From an uncultured Alistipes sp. (GTDB taxonomy: Bacteria > Bacteroidota > Bacteroidia > Bacteroidales > Rikenellaceae): a stretch of DNA of 64,000 nucleotides. Below the pieces are notes generated by a model. It worked only from the letters and a program-made list of their open reading frames with translations, was not told the origin of the DNA and made no database searches. This document shows, piece after piece, positions 16,502 to 28,350 of the stretch (the first letter of the stretch is position 1; every line of letters starts with the position of its first letter). Location of the stretch: positions 58,544 to 122,543 of the forward strand of contig CALUKI010000018.1 of NCBI GenBank assembly GCA_944321175.1, in the 5' to 3' direction. The translations under genes and the position numbers were made by a program.

Positions 16502-17617
16502 CTATTTTGCAAGTTTGACACGGTTCTTTCTGCGGGCGATGTTGCGCTCTACGACAAAATAATCGACGAGCGGAGCCAACGCATTCATGAAGAGGATCGA
16601 GAGCATCATGCCTTCGGGATAGGCCGGATTCACCACGCGGATCATGATGGCGATAGCGCCTGTCAGGAACCCGACGATGTATTTTCCGACATTCGTCTGC
16701 GCGGAGGTTACCGGATCGGTAGCCATGAAGACGGCGCCGAATGCGAAACCGCCGACGATCAGATGCTGCCAGGCCGGAATCTGACAATAGGCACTGTCAC
16801 CGACCGCATTGAAGAGAAGGCCCATCGCCAGTCCGCCGACAAAGACCGAGATCATCGTCCGCCATGAAGCGACACCCGTGAAGAGAAGGATAACGGCACC
16901 GACAAGGATGGCAAGCGTCGAGGTTTCGCCGACACAGCCGGGGATGAAACCGAGGAAAGCGTCGAGATTCGAGTAGGACATCTGGCCGCTGGTCGAGAGC
17001 TGCTCGAGGGCCGTAGCGCCCGACATGCCATCGACGGCGAACCAGACCTTCTCACCGGACATCTGGGGCGTATATGCAAAGAATACGAATGCACGGGCGA
17101 GCAGTGCGGGGTTGAAGACGTTCATACCCGTACCGCCGAAAACCTCTTTTCCGAATACGACGGCGAAAGCCGTACCGAGAGCGATCATCCAGAGGGGCGT
17201 GCCGACCGGCATGACCATCGGGATGAGCAGGCCCGACACGAGGAATCCTTCATTCACTTCGTGCCCGCGCGCCTGGGCGAAAGCGAACTCGATGCCCAGG
17301 CCGACGACATACGAGACGACGATCATGGGCAGGACCTTGAGGAATCCGAACCAGAAAGCCGCCCAGCCGCTCATTCCGACCTGAACGCCGGTATTGTACA
17401 TGCCGAACAGCAAAGCGGGGATCAGTGCGACGACAACGACGATCATCGTGCGTTTCATATCGTTGCAGTCGCGGATATGCGCACCTTTCTGCGTCGTTGT
17501 GTTGGGCACGAAGAGGAAGGTCTCGAACGCATCGAACGTCGATGCGAGGAACGAGAGTTTGCCGCCTTTGGAGAAGGTCGGCTTGATTTTGTCCACAAAA
17601 TTTCTTAATCCGCTCAT
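16502..17617 (-). CDS. nqrB: Na+-translocating NADH:quinone reductase subunit B
   Basis: The largest membrane subunit (371 residues, about ten helices) and site of Na+ passage. It binds a covalent FMN at a threonine in MSGATALEQLS and riboflavin near the membrane surface. The N-terminal cytoplasmic segment (FVDKIKPTFSKGG) is typical. It follows nqrA after 2 bases and precedes nqrC by 10, in the usual operon order. The C-terminal FVVERNIARRKNRVKLAK is basic, facing the cytoplasm. Confidence 0.96.
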   Translation of the reverse strand: MSGLRNFVDKIKPTFSKGGKLSFLASTFDAFETFLFVPNTTTQKGAHIRDCNDMKRTMIVVVVALIPALLFGMYNTGVQVGMSGWAAFWFGFLKVLPMIVVSYVVGLGIEFAFAQARGHEVNEGFLVSGLLIPMVMPVGTPLWMIALGTAFAVVFGKEVFGGTGMNVFNPALLARAFVFFAYTPQMSGEKVWFAVDGMSGATALEQLSTSGQMSYSNLDAFLGFIPGCVGETSTLAILVGAVILLFTGVASWRTMISVFVGGLAMGLLFNAVGDSAYCQIPAWQHLIVGGFAFGAVFMATDPVTSAQTNVGKYIVGFLTGAIAIMIRVVNPAYPEGMMLSILFMNALAPLVDYFVVERNIARRKNRVKLAK

Positions 17618-17619
17618 CG

Positions 17620-18975
17620 TTAAGCCTCCTTGATCATTAAGTTAATACCGTCGCGGATGATCTGCTGCATTTCGGTTTTCGAGGGATCGACGAATTCGCA
17701 CAATGCGAAATCCTCCTCCACGACTTCGTAGATACCGAGATTCTCCATCTTGTCGATGTCGCCGGCCAGAATTGCCTTGAGCAGGTGCATCGGATAGATG
17801 TCCATGGGCAGATACTGCTCATAGAGTCCCGTCACGACAAACGGACGCTCACCGCCATTGAGATTCGTATCGAGGTTGTACCGTTTCCTGGGGCAGAGCC
17901 ACGAGAAATAGGCGTGCGACACGGAGAATTTCTTGAAGCGGGGCATCGCCCAGCCGAGGAGTTCGTACTTGTCGCCTTCGGGGATCGCCGTCAACTGATG
18001 GGCATAGAAGCCGACATGGCCCTCCAGCGAGGTCTTGACACCTGTCAGGACGTTTCCGGAAATGAAACGCACGCTGCAGCCTTCGGCCTGCGGCTTGACA
18101 TTGCCCCCGACGACCGAACGGACCGTTGCGCCGTCGATGATGCGGCAGTAACGGGGCTTGACGATTTCCGAACCGGCAACAGCGATGGTTTTCGAGCGAT
18201 CGACCCTGCCTGTCGCAAAGAAGCGGCCGATCACGGCCAGATCCTGCACATTGACCGTCCAGACCACTTCGCCCTTGTTGACAGGATCGACATGGTGGAT
18301 CTGCACGCCCACGTTTCCAACGGGATGCTTGCCGGCAAAAGTGTGGATTTCAGCGCCCTTGAGCGAGGTCATCTCACCTTCTGCCTGAGCACGCACCGAC
18401 AGGTGGACCTTACCGGCGGTAAGTTTCTTCAGCACTTCGACACCCTTCTGCAGGTTGGCCTTTTCGCCTGCCAGCACATAGTTGTAGTCGGGGGCGAGGG
18501 GTGCCGAATCGAACGTCGAAACGAAAATCGCCTTGGGCGAGTCGTTCGGATCGGCGATGATGCCGTAAGGGCGTTGGATCACCATCGGCCACAGGCCGGC
18601 TTTCAGCAAAAGATCGACGATCTGGTCGCGGGAAGCCTTCTCAAGATCGGGCACCGCAAACTCCTCGTAGAGCTGTTCGGTATCGGGCTTGACGGTGACG
18701 GAGAGAATTCTGCGTTTCTCGCCGCGATTGACCGCCTCCACCGTGCCGCTCACGGGGGAGGTAAAGAGCACGCGTTCGTTGTACTTGTTGAAGAACAACG
18801 CACTGCCGGCTTTCACCCGATCCCCGACATTGACCAGCAACTTCGGAGTTACACCTTCAAAATCGAGCGGTGAAACGGCATAGGAGTCAGCCAACGGAGC
18901 ATTGACCGTCTCACAGGCCGCCTGACCTTCGAGATTGATGTCGAGACCTTTTTTCAGTTTGATGATTTTCGACAT
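17620..18975 (-). CDS. nqrA: Na+-translocating NADH:quinone reductase subunit A
   Basis: The soluble cytoplasmic subunit of Na+-NQR, 451 residues with no membrane helix or redox cofactor; it contacts NqrB near the quinone site. The beginning MSKIIKLKKGLDINLEG and the barrel-sandwich (lipoyl-like) segment around NVGDRVKAGSALFFNK are typical of NqrA and the related RnfC. First gene of the six-gene operon. Upstream on the minus strand, TATCTTCG at 19057-19050 resembles a -7 element, but no -33 box is clear. Confidence 0.96.
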   Translation of the reverse strand: MSKIIKLKKGLDINLEGQAACETVNAPLADSYAVSPLDFEGVTPKLLVNVGDRVKAGSALFFNKYNERVLFTSPVSGTVEAVNRGEKRRILSVTVKPDTEQLYEEFAVPDLEKASRDQIVDLLLKAGLWPMVIQRPYGIIADPNDSPKAIFVSTFDSAPLAPDYNYVLAGEKANLQKGVEVLKKLTAGKVHLSVRAQAEGEMTSLKGAEIHTFAGKHPVGNVGVQIHHVDPVNKGEVVWTVNVQDLAVIGRFFATGRVDRSKTIAVAGSEIVKPRYCRIIDGATVRSVVGGNVKPQAEGCSVRFISGNVLTGVKTSLEGHVGFYAHQLTAIPEGDKYELLGWAMPRFKKFSVSHAYFSWLCPRKRYNLDTNLNGGERPFVVTGLYEQYLPMDIYPMHLLKAILAGDIDKMENLGIYEVVEEDFALCEFVDPSKTEMQQIIRDGINLMIKEA

Positions 18976-19362
18976 GTGTAAAGTTGTTTGATTAGAGTGA
19001 TAATTGTGTATGATCTGTTAGTTTTATAACATCACTGTTTTTTCGTGCGCGAAGATACGATTTTTTACCTATTTATTAAAGAATTTTTCGAATTATTTTA
19101 CGCAGTTTTTCATCCGGCCGGAAAAAACGGCGGAGGAAGGCTTGAAAACCGCATGTTTGGCCGCATGGATGGCTGATTGCCGCACCGCAATCGAACCGGC
19201 GGAACGCTTCCGCATCCACTTTCACGAATCTCCATTTCACCGCAAACATTGGCTTGCGGCAGTTTCGAAAGGCATCCGCAGCCACCCCGCCCGACTTTCC
19301 GAACGTTGGCTCCGCCTTAGATACTCCGTCTCGGCATAGCCAAATTGAAAACTCCGTTTTCA
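18976..19362. other. Intergenic stretch between nqrA and tatD
   Basis: This 390-base stretch holds the likely nqr promoter (TATCTTCG on the minus strand, 19050-19057) in an AT-rich part (19000-19095). The GC-rich part 19100-19330 has short open frames on the plus strand with no recognisable product; nothing else is supported. Confidence 0.45.
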
Positions 19363-19394
19363 TTTGTCTCTGCTCTCGACTTTCCGTATCTTTG
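19363..19394 (+). promoter_or_regulatory. Promoter for tatD, suggesting a leaderless mRNA
   Basis: TTTG at 19363-19366 and TATCTTTG at 19387-19394 are 20 bases apart, an exact match to the consensus. The start codon is at 19400, only six bases after the -7 box, so transcription should begin at or beside the A of ATG. Confidence 0.7.
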
Positions 19395-19399
19395 TCCCA

Positions 19400-20011
19400 A
19401 TGGAAGCACCCTTCGTCAACATCCATACACACCGGCCGACGGGCCGCCATATCGAGCCCTCCGCCATCGGCATTCATCCGTGGGATGCAGCCGACGGCGA
19501 TCTCGCCACGGTCGAACAGCATATCGACAGTGCGATGGCGGTCGGGGAGATCGGGCTGGACTACCTGCACGGGCACCGCGAACGGCAGGAGGAGCTTTTC
19601 ATCCGGCAGCTGGCGATGGCCGAAACGCGTGCCAAACCGGTCATCCTGCACTGTGTGCGTGCATTCGAACCGACGATGCGGCTGCTCAAAGGTTTTCGCC
19701 TGCCGGCCGTACTCTTTCATGGCTTCATCGGATCGCCGCAACAGGCGGCGCAGGCTGTTGCGGCCGGTTATCTGCTGTCGTTCGGCATGCGCTCCTTCGC
19801 CTCGCCGCGCACGGTGCGGGCAATGCGGCAGACACCGCCCGAACAGCTTTTTCTCGAAACCGACGACGATCCGGCTCCGATCGAAACGGTCTATGCGCGG
19901 GCAGCCGAACTGTTGGAGATGCCGCTGGCGAAACTGAGACAAACGATATACGGGAACTACCGCTCGATCTTCCCTCCGGAGATCGGCGCAGCAGGCCCCG
20001 ACAAAAAATAG
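19400..20011 (+). CDS. TatD-family metal-dependent hydrolase
   Basis: A TIM-barrel hydrolase of the TatD family, whose members act as 3'-5' exonucleases or D-aminoacyl-tRNA deacylases. Metal ligands can be matched: His9 and His11 in NIHTH, Glu in VGEIGLDY, His in VILHCVRA, His in LFHGFIGS and Asp in FLETDDDP. At 203 residues it is about 50 shorter than E. coli TatD and lacks part of the first barrel segment, a form common in Bacteroidetes. The downstream tcdA gene begins 3 bases after its stop. A longer in-frame start at 19364 lies upstream of the predicted transcript start and was rejected. Confidence 0.85.
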   Translation: MEAPFVNIHTHRPTGRHIEPSAIGIHPWDAADGDLATVEQHIDSAMAVGEIGLDYLHGHRERQEELFIRQLAMAETRAKPVILHCVRAFEPTMRLLKGFRLPAVLFHGFIGSPQQAAQAVAAGYLLSFGMRSFASPRTVRAMRQTPPEQLFLETDDDPAPIETVYARAAELLEMPLAKLRQTIYGNYRSIFPPEIGAAGPDKK

Positions 20012-20014
20012 GTT

Positions 20015-20779
20015 ATGGAAGAGTGGCTTGAACGCACCCGCCTGTTTCTGGGCGATGAAAAACTCGAACGTCTGCGGCAGGCGCATGTATTGGTTGTAGG
20101 GCTGGGCGGTGTAGGGGCATACGCGGCCGAGATGATTGTCCGGGGCGGCGTCGGCCGGCTGACGATCGCCGATGCCGACCGCGTGGCCGAGAGCAACATC
20201 AACCGGCAGCTGATCGCCCTGCACTCGACCGTCGGACGTCCCAAGGCCGAAGTCATGGCCGAACGGCTGCGCGACATCGATCCGCGGATACGGCTGACCG
20301 TCGTCGAAAAGTACATCAAGGACGACGAGACCTACGCGCTGCTCGACGCGGCCCGATACGACTACGTTGTGGATGCCATCGACACGCTGTCGCCCAAGCT
20401 GGCCCTCATCAAGGGGTGCCTCGACCGGGGATACCGCCTTGTCAGTTCGATGGGTGCCGGTGCGAAGAGCGATCCCACGCAGCTGGAGATCGCCGACATC
20501 GGCCGCACGCACCACTGTCCGCTGGCGCACATGCTGCGCAAGCGTCTGCACAAACTGGGGATCCGCAACGGATTCCGCGCGGTCTTCTCACCCGAACCGC
20601 CGCGCGAGGGGGCGATGATCCGCTGCGAGGAGCAGAACAAGAAATCCAACGTGGGGACGATCTCCTACCTTCCCGCCCTCTTCGGCATCGGCTGTGCATC
20701 GGTCGTGCTGCGGGATCTGGCAGGAGAGCTGGAGCCGTCCGGCCCCGCCGGCAAAAACGGCATCGAAAACAAACAATAA
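20015..20779 (+). CDS. tcdA: tRNA threonylcarbamoyladenosine dehydratase (TcdA, ThiF/E1-like)
   Basis: A 254-residue E1-like enzyme that uses ATP to cyclise the carboxyl of t6A37 in tRNA to the hydantoin ct6A. The nucleotide-binding loop GLGGVGAYAAE is at about 29-39, followed by DADRVAESNINRQL, with the adenylation arginine and asparagine, and the DAIDTLSPK segment typical of this family. SMGAGAKSDPTQLEIADI is a hallmark of YgdL/TcdA rather than ThiF or MoeB, and the zinc cysteines of MoeB are absent. Forms an operon with tatD and the dehydrogenase. Confidence 0.9.
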   Translation: MEEWLERTRLFLGDEKLERLRQAHVLVVGLGGVGAYAAEMIVRGGVGRLTIADADRVAESNINRQLIALHSTVGRPKAEVMAERLRDIDPRIRLTVVEKYIKDDETYALLDAARYDYVVDAIDTLSPKLALIKGCLDRGYRLVSSMGAGAKSDPTQLEIADIGRTHHCPLAHMLRKRLHKLGIRNGFRAVFSPEPPREGAMIRCEEQNKKSNVGTISYLPALFGIGCASVVLRDLAGELEPSGPAGKNGIENKQ

Positions 20780-20792
20780 AATCTGAAGAGAG

Positions 20793-21731
20793 ATGAAACC
20801 CGACATCGTATTTCTGGACGAATATTCGCTTGCGGGCCGTGACCTGACGGCCGTCAAGGCACTCGGCAACTATACGGGCTACGAAACGACGACGCCCGAT
20901 CAGACGGTGGCACGGTGCGCCGGCGCCGACATCGTCATTACGAACAAGGTGTGCATCGACGCCGCAGCGATGGAACAGCTGCCGCGTCTGCGGCTGATCT
21001 GCGTCGCGGCGACGGGCATGAACAACATCGATCTGGCAGCGGCCGCCGAACGCGGCATCGAGGTGCGCAACGCCGCCGGTTATTCGACGCATTCGGTTGC
21101 CGAGACCACCCTCGGCAGCGCCATTGCCCTGCTGCGTGAAACGACCTACTACGACCACTACTTCAAGAGCGGCGGCTATGCCGCTTCGTCGCGGCTCTTC
21201 AACTTCGACCGTCCGACGCGCCAGCTGCACGGGCGGAACTGGGGTATCATCGGCATGGGGACCATCGGACGGGAGGTTGCACGGCTGGCGGCGGCTTTCG
21301 GCTGCGACGTCCGCTACACCTCGACATCGGGGGCCGTGCGGCCGGAGACCTGTCCTGCGCTGCCGCTCGACGGACTGCTCGCATGGGCTGACATCGTGTC
21401 GATCCACTGCCCGCTCAACGACCGCACACGGGGACTCGTCGGGGCCGACGCCCTGCGCCGCATGAAACCGTCGGCGATCCTGATCAACGTGGCACGCGGC
21501 GGCATCGTCGATGAGCAGGCGTTGGCCGAAGCGCTCGACAACAACCGCATTGCAGGTGCCGCACTCGATGTCTTCAGCCGTGAACCGATCGAAGCGGAGA
21601 GTCCGCTGCTGCGGTTGCGCGATCCCTACATGCTCCTCGCATCGCCCCACAACGCATGGGCAACGGCCGAGGCGATCGACGCGCTGATCGGCTGCATCGT
21701 CCGCAACATCGGGGAGTTTCTGGCCCGCTGA
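20793..21731 (+). CDS. D-2-hydroxyacid dehydrogenase (NAD(P)-dependent)
   Basis: A 312-residue dehydrogenase interconverting a 2-oxoacid and a D-2-hydroxyacid, such as hydroxypyruvate/glycerate. The cofactor loop is GIIGMGTIGREV; catalytic residues are Arg in INVARGGIVDE, Glu in FSREPIEAESP and His in ASPHNAWAT. After the second strand of the Rossmann fold (CDVRYTSTSG) there is no acidic residue that would select NAD, so NADP use is possible. It follows tcdA by 13 bases on the same strand. The exact substrate cannot be told from sequence. Confidence 0.88.
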   Translation: MKPDIVFLDEYSLAGRDLTAVKALGNYTGYETTTPDQTVARCAGADIVITNKVCIDAAAMEQLPRLRLICVAATGMNNIDLAAAAERGIEVRNAAGYSTHSVAETTLGSAIALLRETTYYDHYFKSGGYAASSRLFNFDRPTRQLHGRNWGIIGMGTIGREVARLAAAFGCDVRYTSTSGAVRPETCPALPLDGLLAWADIVSIHCPLNDRTRGLVGADALRRMKPSAILINVARGGIVDEQALAEALDNNRIAGAALDVFSREPIEAESPLLRLRDPYMLLASPHNAWATAEAIDALIGCIVRNIGEFLAR

Positions 21732-21906
21732 CCACCCGCACGGTCCATTGTGCGGGACGTTTCGGCCGACTTTCGGCTTCCCTTCTCCGCTACCCCTGCA
21801 CAGACGCATCCGAGAGAGACAGATCGGAGTCCGGCACATCCGCAGCAGACAGCGCCGCGAGACGGCAGAGAGGAGGAGTGCATGGAGAATGAGAGCGAAT
21901 GGAATC

Positions 21907-22698
21907 CTATCGGCAGGCCTTCAGCCCCCGGATCACGGCGGCGGAGAAGCCCGCCTCCTCCATCTCGTTCAAGCCCCGGATCGTGATGCCGCCCGGTGTC
22001 GTCACGCAGTCGATCTCCGCTTCGGGATGGCTGCCCCGCTGCAACAGCAGTTCGGCCGCCCCCTTGAGCGTCGCCGCCACGATATGCGTCGCCTGTGCCG
22101 CCGGACATCCCAGTTCCACGCCTCCTTCGGCTGCAGCCCGCACATAACGCAGTGCAAAGGCAATCCCGCACGACGCCAGAATCATACCGGTTTCGAGCAT
22201 CGTTTCATCGACGAGCATCGCCTCGCCCAACTTCCCGAAGAGCGCCAGCACTTCATTGATGCGCCGCTCGTCGGAACACTGCGCGGCGACGAAGGTCATG
22301 CTCTGCTGTACGGCGATTGCGGTATTGGGGATGGCGCGGAACAAGGCAGGGCGCATCGCGCGGTCGTCGCCCAGCCATTCCGAAAGCTGGGCAAGCGTCA
22401 CGCCCGCCGCAATCGAGACGATTGACTGCCGGTCGGGATCGACCGCACGGCGGATCTCGCGCACCAGCTGTTCGGTCAGCCAGGGCTTGACCGCCAGCAC
22501 GATCAGATCGGCATCCCGCACCGCCTCCTCATTGCCGGTCGATGTGCGGATTTCCGAACACCGTGTGCGCAAACGTTCGAGCGTCGTTTCGGTCCGAGCC
22601 GTACAGACAATCTCTTCAGCGCGGCAGGCTCCGCTCCGCACCAGCCCGCAGGCTATGGCGCCGCCCATGTTTCCGGCACCCAGAATCGCTATTTTCAT
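21907..22698 (-). CDS. proC: Pyrroline-5-carboxylate reductase
   Basis: Catalyses the last step of proline synthesis, NAD(P)H-dependent reduction of 1-pyrroline-5-carboxylate. The 263-residue product opens with the Rossmann motif MKIAILGAGNMGGAIACGLV, followed by AVKPWLTEQLV and the active-site helices (ILASCGIAFALRYVRAAAE, then TTPGGITIRGLNEMEEAGF). PGGITIRGL is the family signature near the C-terminus. Longer in-frame starts at 22734 and 22776 exist, but homology begins at 22698. A TATTTTTG element at 22761-22754 on the minus strand could be its promoter. Confidence 0.93.
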   Translation of the reverse strand: MKIAILGAGNMGGAIACGLVRSGACRAEEIVCTARTETTLERLRTRCSEIRTSTGNEEAVRDADLIVLAVKPWLTEQLVREIRRAVDPDRQSIVSIAAGVTLAQLSEWLGDDRAMRPALFRAIPNTAIAVQQSMTFVAAQCSDERRINEVLALFGKLGEAMLVDETMLETGMILASCGIAFALRYVRAAAEGGVELGCPAAQATHIVAATLKGAAELLLQRGSHPEAEIDCVTTPGGITIRGLNEMEEAGFSAAVIRGLKACR

Positions 22699-22884
22699 CG
22701 TTACGATCTTTTCGGCTGCACCGGCTTCCGCCATGCAGCCCGTTCCTTTTCGACAAAAATAGCGAATATTTCGCAATCAACGGCATCTTTCGGCCGCAGG
22801 TTCGGCCGGTTCCGCCCAAAAAACCATTTTTCCATACAGCAGGATCGGCAGGGAATGCACTCACGGTCCGGCTCCGATAAAAAC
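22699..22884. other. Upstream region of proC
   Basis: This non-coding stretch holds TATTTTTG on the minus strand (22754-22761), a likely -7 box for proC; there is no TTTG at the ideal distance. No gene is supported. Confidence 0.4.
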
Positions 22885-22918
22885 GGGAGATTCCCGCACC
22901 TTCATGCAGGAATCTCCC
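22885..22918 (-). terminator. Likely terminator of the alaS-gpmI unit
   Basis: An inverted repeat GGGAGATTCC / GGAATCTCCC, extended by GCA/TGC, followed on the minus strand by GTTTTTATC. It lies about 195 bases past gpmI; the bases between (22919-23113) hold no recognisable gene. Confidence 0.65.
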
Positions 22919-23113
22919 TATATCATTCTATCTATTCGGGCCGTTGGTTCCGATCTTGCGGGTATCGGGGGCATGCCGCCCGCCGACAGTTGACGGAAGA
23001 GGCCAATCCGAAACGATTGCCGCCGCCGGCACAAGCGGATCGAAGGGTCACTCCCCTGCCGCCGGCATGCGCAGACCATACGGCCTCTCCGATACCGGCA
23101 ACCGGCCGTACGG

Positions 23114-24640
23114 CTACTTGAACTCGACGAGCGGTTTTCCCGTCATCTCGGCCGGCTGCCCGACACCCATCAGTTTCAACACCGTCGGGGCCACATCGGC
23201 CAGCACACCGTCGTGAACACATTTCACGCGGTCCGAAACCACGACGATCGGCACCGGATTGAGCGAGTGCGCCGTATTGGGCGTACCGTCGGGATTGATG
23301 GCGTTGTCGGCATTGCCGTGATCGGCAATCTGCACCACCTCGTAGCCGTTGCGTTTCGCCGCCTCGACCACCTCGCCCACGCAGGCGTCAACGGCCTTGA
23401 CAGCCTTGACGATCGCATCATAGACCCCCGTATGGCCCACCATGTCACCGTTGGCGAAGTTCAGACAGATGAAGTCGTACTTCTGCGTATCGAGCGCCTC
23501 GACCAGACGGTCCTTGACCTCATAGGCACTCATTTCAGGCTGGAGATCGTAGGTCGCAACCTTGGGCGAGGCAACCAGAATACGGTCTTCGCCGGGGAAC
23601 TTCTCCTCGCGGCCGCCATTGAGGAAGAAGGTCACATGGGCATACTTCTCCGTCTCGGCGATGCGCAGCTGCGACAGTCCGAGCGACGAGACATACTCGC
23701 CGATGGTATTCCGCACGTTCTCCTTGTCGAAAAGGATATGCAGCCCCTCGAATTTCGCATCGTAGGGCGTCATGCAGCAATAGTACAGCGGCAGGGTGTG
23801 CATGCCCTGCTCCGGCATATCCTGCTGCGTCAGAACGATCGTCAGCTCCTTGGCGCGGTCGTTGCGGTAGTTGAAGAAGATCACCACATCGTTCGGACAG
23901 ATCGTACCTACGGCCTTTCCTTCGGCATCGACACGCACGATCGGCTTGACGAACTCGTCCGTCACCCCTTCGTCATAGGATTTCTGCATGGCGGCGACCA
24001 TGTCCGTCGCCGGCTCGCCCACACCGTTCACAAGCTGGTCGTAAGCCACCTTCACGCGCTCCCAACGCTTGTCGCGGTCCATTGCATAGTAACGGCCGAT
24101 GATCGAAGCGACAACGCCTGTCGAATTGGCCGTATGCTCCTCCAACGCCGCAATGAAACCCTTTCCGCTGTGCGGGTCGGTATCACGGCCGTCCATGAAA
24201 CAATGGACATAGGTATGCCCGATGCCATAGGCTTTGGCAATCTCGCAGAGTTTGTACAGGTGGTCGATCGACGAGTGCACGCCGCCGTCCGATACAAGGC
24301 CCATGAAATGCACATTCACGCCCTTGCTCTTCGCATACTCGAACGCCCCCTTCACTTCGGGATTCTCCATGATCGAGCCGTCCTTGCAGGCACGGTTGAT
24401 CTTCACCAGATCCTGATACACCACGCGGCCCGCACCGATATTGAGGTGTCCCACCTCCGAATTGCCCATCTGGCCGTCGGGCAGACCGACATTCTCGCCG
24501 TCGGTAAGCAGTTGCGCATGAGGATATTTCCTGGTCATCGCCGAGATATATTCGGGATGGACGGTCCAAATGACATCGCCCTTCGAATGGTTGCCGATAC
24601 CCCAACCATCCAGAATCATCAACAATACTTTCTGTTTCAT
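23114..24640 (-). CDS. gpmI: Phosphoglycerate mutase, cofactor-independent (2,3-bisphosphoglycerate-independent)
   Basis: Interconverts 3- and 2-phosphoglycerate in glycolysis using two Mn2+ ions and a phosphoserine intermediate. The 508-residue length is normal. The N-terminal metal site is in [10 protein letters not shown]; the catalytic serine lies in [16 protein letters not shown]; phosphatase-domain metal ligands appear in [16 protein letters not shown] (region), [11 protein letters not shown] and [13 protein letters not shown] at 24649 extends the frame, but the ATG at 24640 is standard. It starts 13 bases after the alaS stop, so both genes are probably one transcript. Confidence 0.95.
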   Translation of the reverse strand: MKQKVLLMILDGWGIGNHSKGDVIWTVHPEYISAMTRKYPHAQLLTDGENVGLPDGQMGNSEVGHLNIGAGRVVYQDLVKINRACKDGSIMENPEVKGAFEYAKSKGVNVHFMGLVSDGGVHSSIDHLYKLCEIAKAYGIGHTYVHCFMDGRDTDPHSGKGFIAALEEHTANSTGVVASIIGRYYAMDRDKRWERVKVAYDQLVNGVGEPATDMVAAMQKSYDEGVTDEFVKPIVRVDAEGKAVGTICPNDVVIFFNYRNDRAKELTIVLTQQDMPEQGMHTLPLYYCCMTPYDAKFEGLHILFDKENVRNTIGEYVSSLGLSQLRIAETEKYAHVTFFLNGGREEKFPGEDRILVASPKVATYDLQPEMSAYEVKDRLVEALDTQKYDFICLNFANGDMVGHTGVYDAIVKAVKAVDACVGEVVEAAKRNGYEVVQIADHGNADNAINPDGTPNTAHSLNPVPIVVVSDRVKCVHDGVLADVAPTVLKLMGVGQPAEMTGKPLVEFK

Positions 24641-24653
24641 AATTCCCAATCGT

Positions 24654-27275
<2,622 letters not shown>

Positions 27276-27314
27276 ATATCTAGTTTTGCCGTTTTCCACG
27301 TTTTGATTTGCAGG

Positions 27315-27350
27315 TTGCAAAATTACACAATTTAGGCTAAATTTGCGCAA
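27315..27350. promoter_or_regulatory. Overlapping divergent promoters of alaS and the M23 peptidase operon
   Basis: Plus strand: TTG at 27315-27317, 20 bases, TAAATTTG at 27338-27345. Minus strand: TTG at 27350-27348, 22 bases, TAATTTTG at 27325-27318. The -33 box of each lies on or next to the -7 box of the other, so the two polymerases cannot bind at once. Confidence 0.62.
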
Positions 27351-27371
27351 TCTCGCAGAGTTTTTTCAGCC

Positions 27372-28346
27372 ATGGCGAAAAAAGAGCACCGTTTCAATCC
27401 GCAGACACTCACATACGAAGTCATTACGGCTCCGTTCCGGCTGCGCACCTATCGCCTGCTGCGGAAAATACTCCTCGGATTCATCCTCATCTCGGTCGTC
27501 AACGGGCTCTTCGCCTACTTCTTCTATACGCCCAAGATGTACCGCATCAACCGTTCAAACCGCGAACTGGTGATGAAATACCGCATCCTGCAGGACCGGC
27601 TGGCCGCGTCCGAGCGCAAAATCGCCGAGATCCGGCACCGCGACCAATCCGTCTATCGCACACTCTTTTCGGCCGACACGCTTGCTCTCGACGGAATATA
27701 CACCGAATATCCGAGTGAAAAATACCGGCCGATGGCCGACGACAGCTATTCGTCGCTGATGATCGGCACATGGAAACAGATGGATGCGCTGGCCCGACAG
27801 ATCTATCTCGAATCGGTATCGTTCGACCAGTTGCAGATTCTGGCGAAAAACAAGGAGAAACTCTCGGCCGCCATTCCTGCCATCTGGCCTATCGACCGCA
27901 ACAAACTGCGCAACGGCATCGGGGCTTTCGGCATGCGGCGCCATCCCATCTACGGCAGCTACATCATGCACAAGGGGGTCGATATGGCCTGCAACGTCGG
28001 CGATGCGGTCTATGCTACGGGCGACGGCGTGGTTCAGGACATCAGCCTGAGCCGCGCCCGACACGGTTACGGGACTTATGTGCTGATCAACCACGAATTC
28101 GGATACAAAACCCGCTACGCGCACCTCGACAAGGTCTTCGTCAAACCCGGCGACCCTGTCGTGCGCGGACAACTCATAGCGGAAGCCGGTCGTACAGGGG
28201 GTGTTACCGGCCCCCATCTCCACTATGAAGTGATGTATATGGGACAGGTTGTCAATCCGATCAACTACTTCAACAAGGACATGACCGCCGAAGAGTACAA
28301 CAAACTCATGGAGGAGATCCACGAAACGACACTCGAAACAGATTGA
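27372..28346 (+). CDS. M23-family peptidoglycan endopeptidase (membrane-anchored)
   Basis: A 324-residue LytM/M23 metallopeptidase expected to cut peptide cross-links in the cell wall from the periplasmic side. One membrane helix lies at about 33-54 (ILLGFILISVVNGLFAYFFY), followed by a coiled coil (about 60-90) and the M23 domain from about 190. Zinc ligands are complete: His and Asp in MHKGVDMA and the HLHYE motif (GPHLHYEVMYMG). It is the first of two tandem paralogues; the second starts 4 bases after its stop, and both are downstream of a promoter shared with alaS. Possibly acts in cell-wall growth or division. Confidence 0.9.
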   Translation: MAKKEHRFNPQTLTYEVITAPFRLRTYRLLRKILLGFILISVVNGLFAYFFYTPKMYRINRSNRELVMKYRILQDRLAASERKIAEIRHRDQSVYRTLFSADTLALDGIYTEYPSEKYRPMADDSYSSLMIGTWKQMDALARQIYLESVSFDQLQILAKNKEKLSAAIPAIWPIDRNKLRNGIGAFGMRRHPIYGSYIMHKGVDMACNVGDAVYATGDGVVQDISLSRARHGYGTYVLINHEFGYKTRYAHLDKVFVKPGDPVVRGQLIAEAGRTGGVTGPHLHYEVMYMGQVVNPINYFNKDMTAEEYNKLMEEIHETTLETD

Positions 28347-28350
28347 TGCC

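Noticed and set aside
17620..18975. nqrA considered as rnfC of an Rnf complex, since NqrD/E resemble RnfE/A.
   Set aside because: The operon has NqrF with FAD/2Fe-2S and the MSGAT FMN motif in NqrB, and NqrA lacks the ferredoxin cysteines of RnfC. It is an Nqr operon.
19142..19339. A 65-codon open frame in the nqrA-tatD gap.
   Set aside because: No ribosome site, promoter or recognisable motif; its end runs into the tatD promoter region.
22919..23113. A possible structured RNA or small gene between the gpmI stop and the terminator.
   Set aside because: No conserved frame or repeat was visible; the sequence only contains short GC-rich dyads that are common by chance in this genome.
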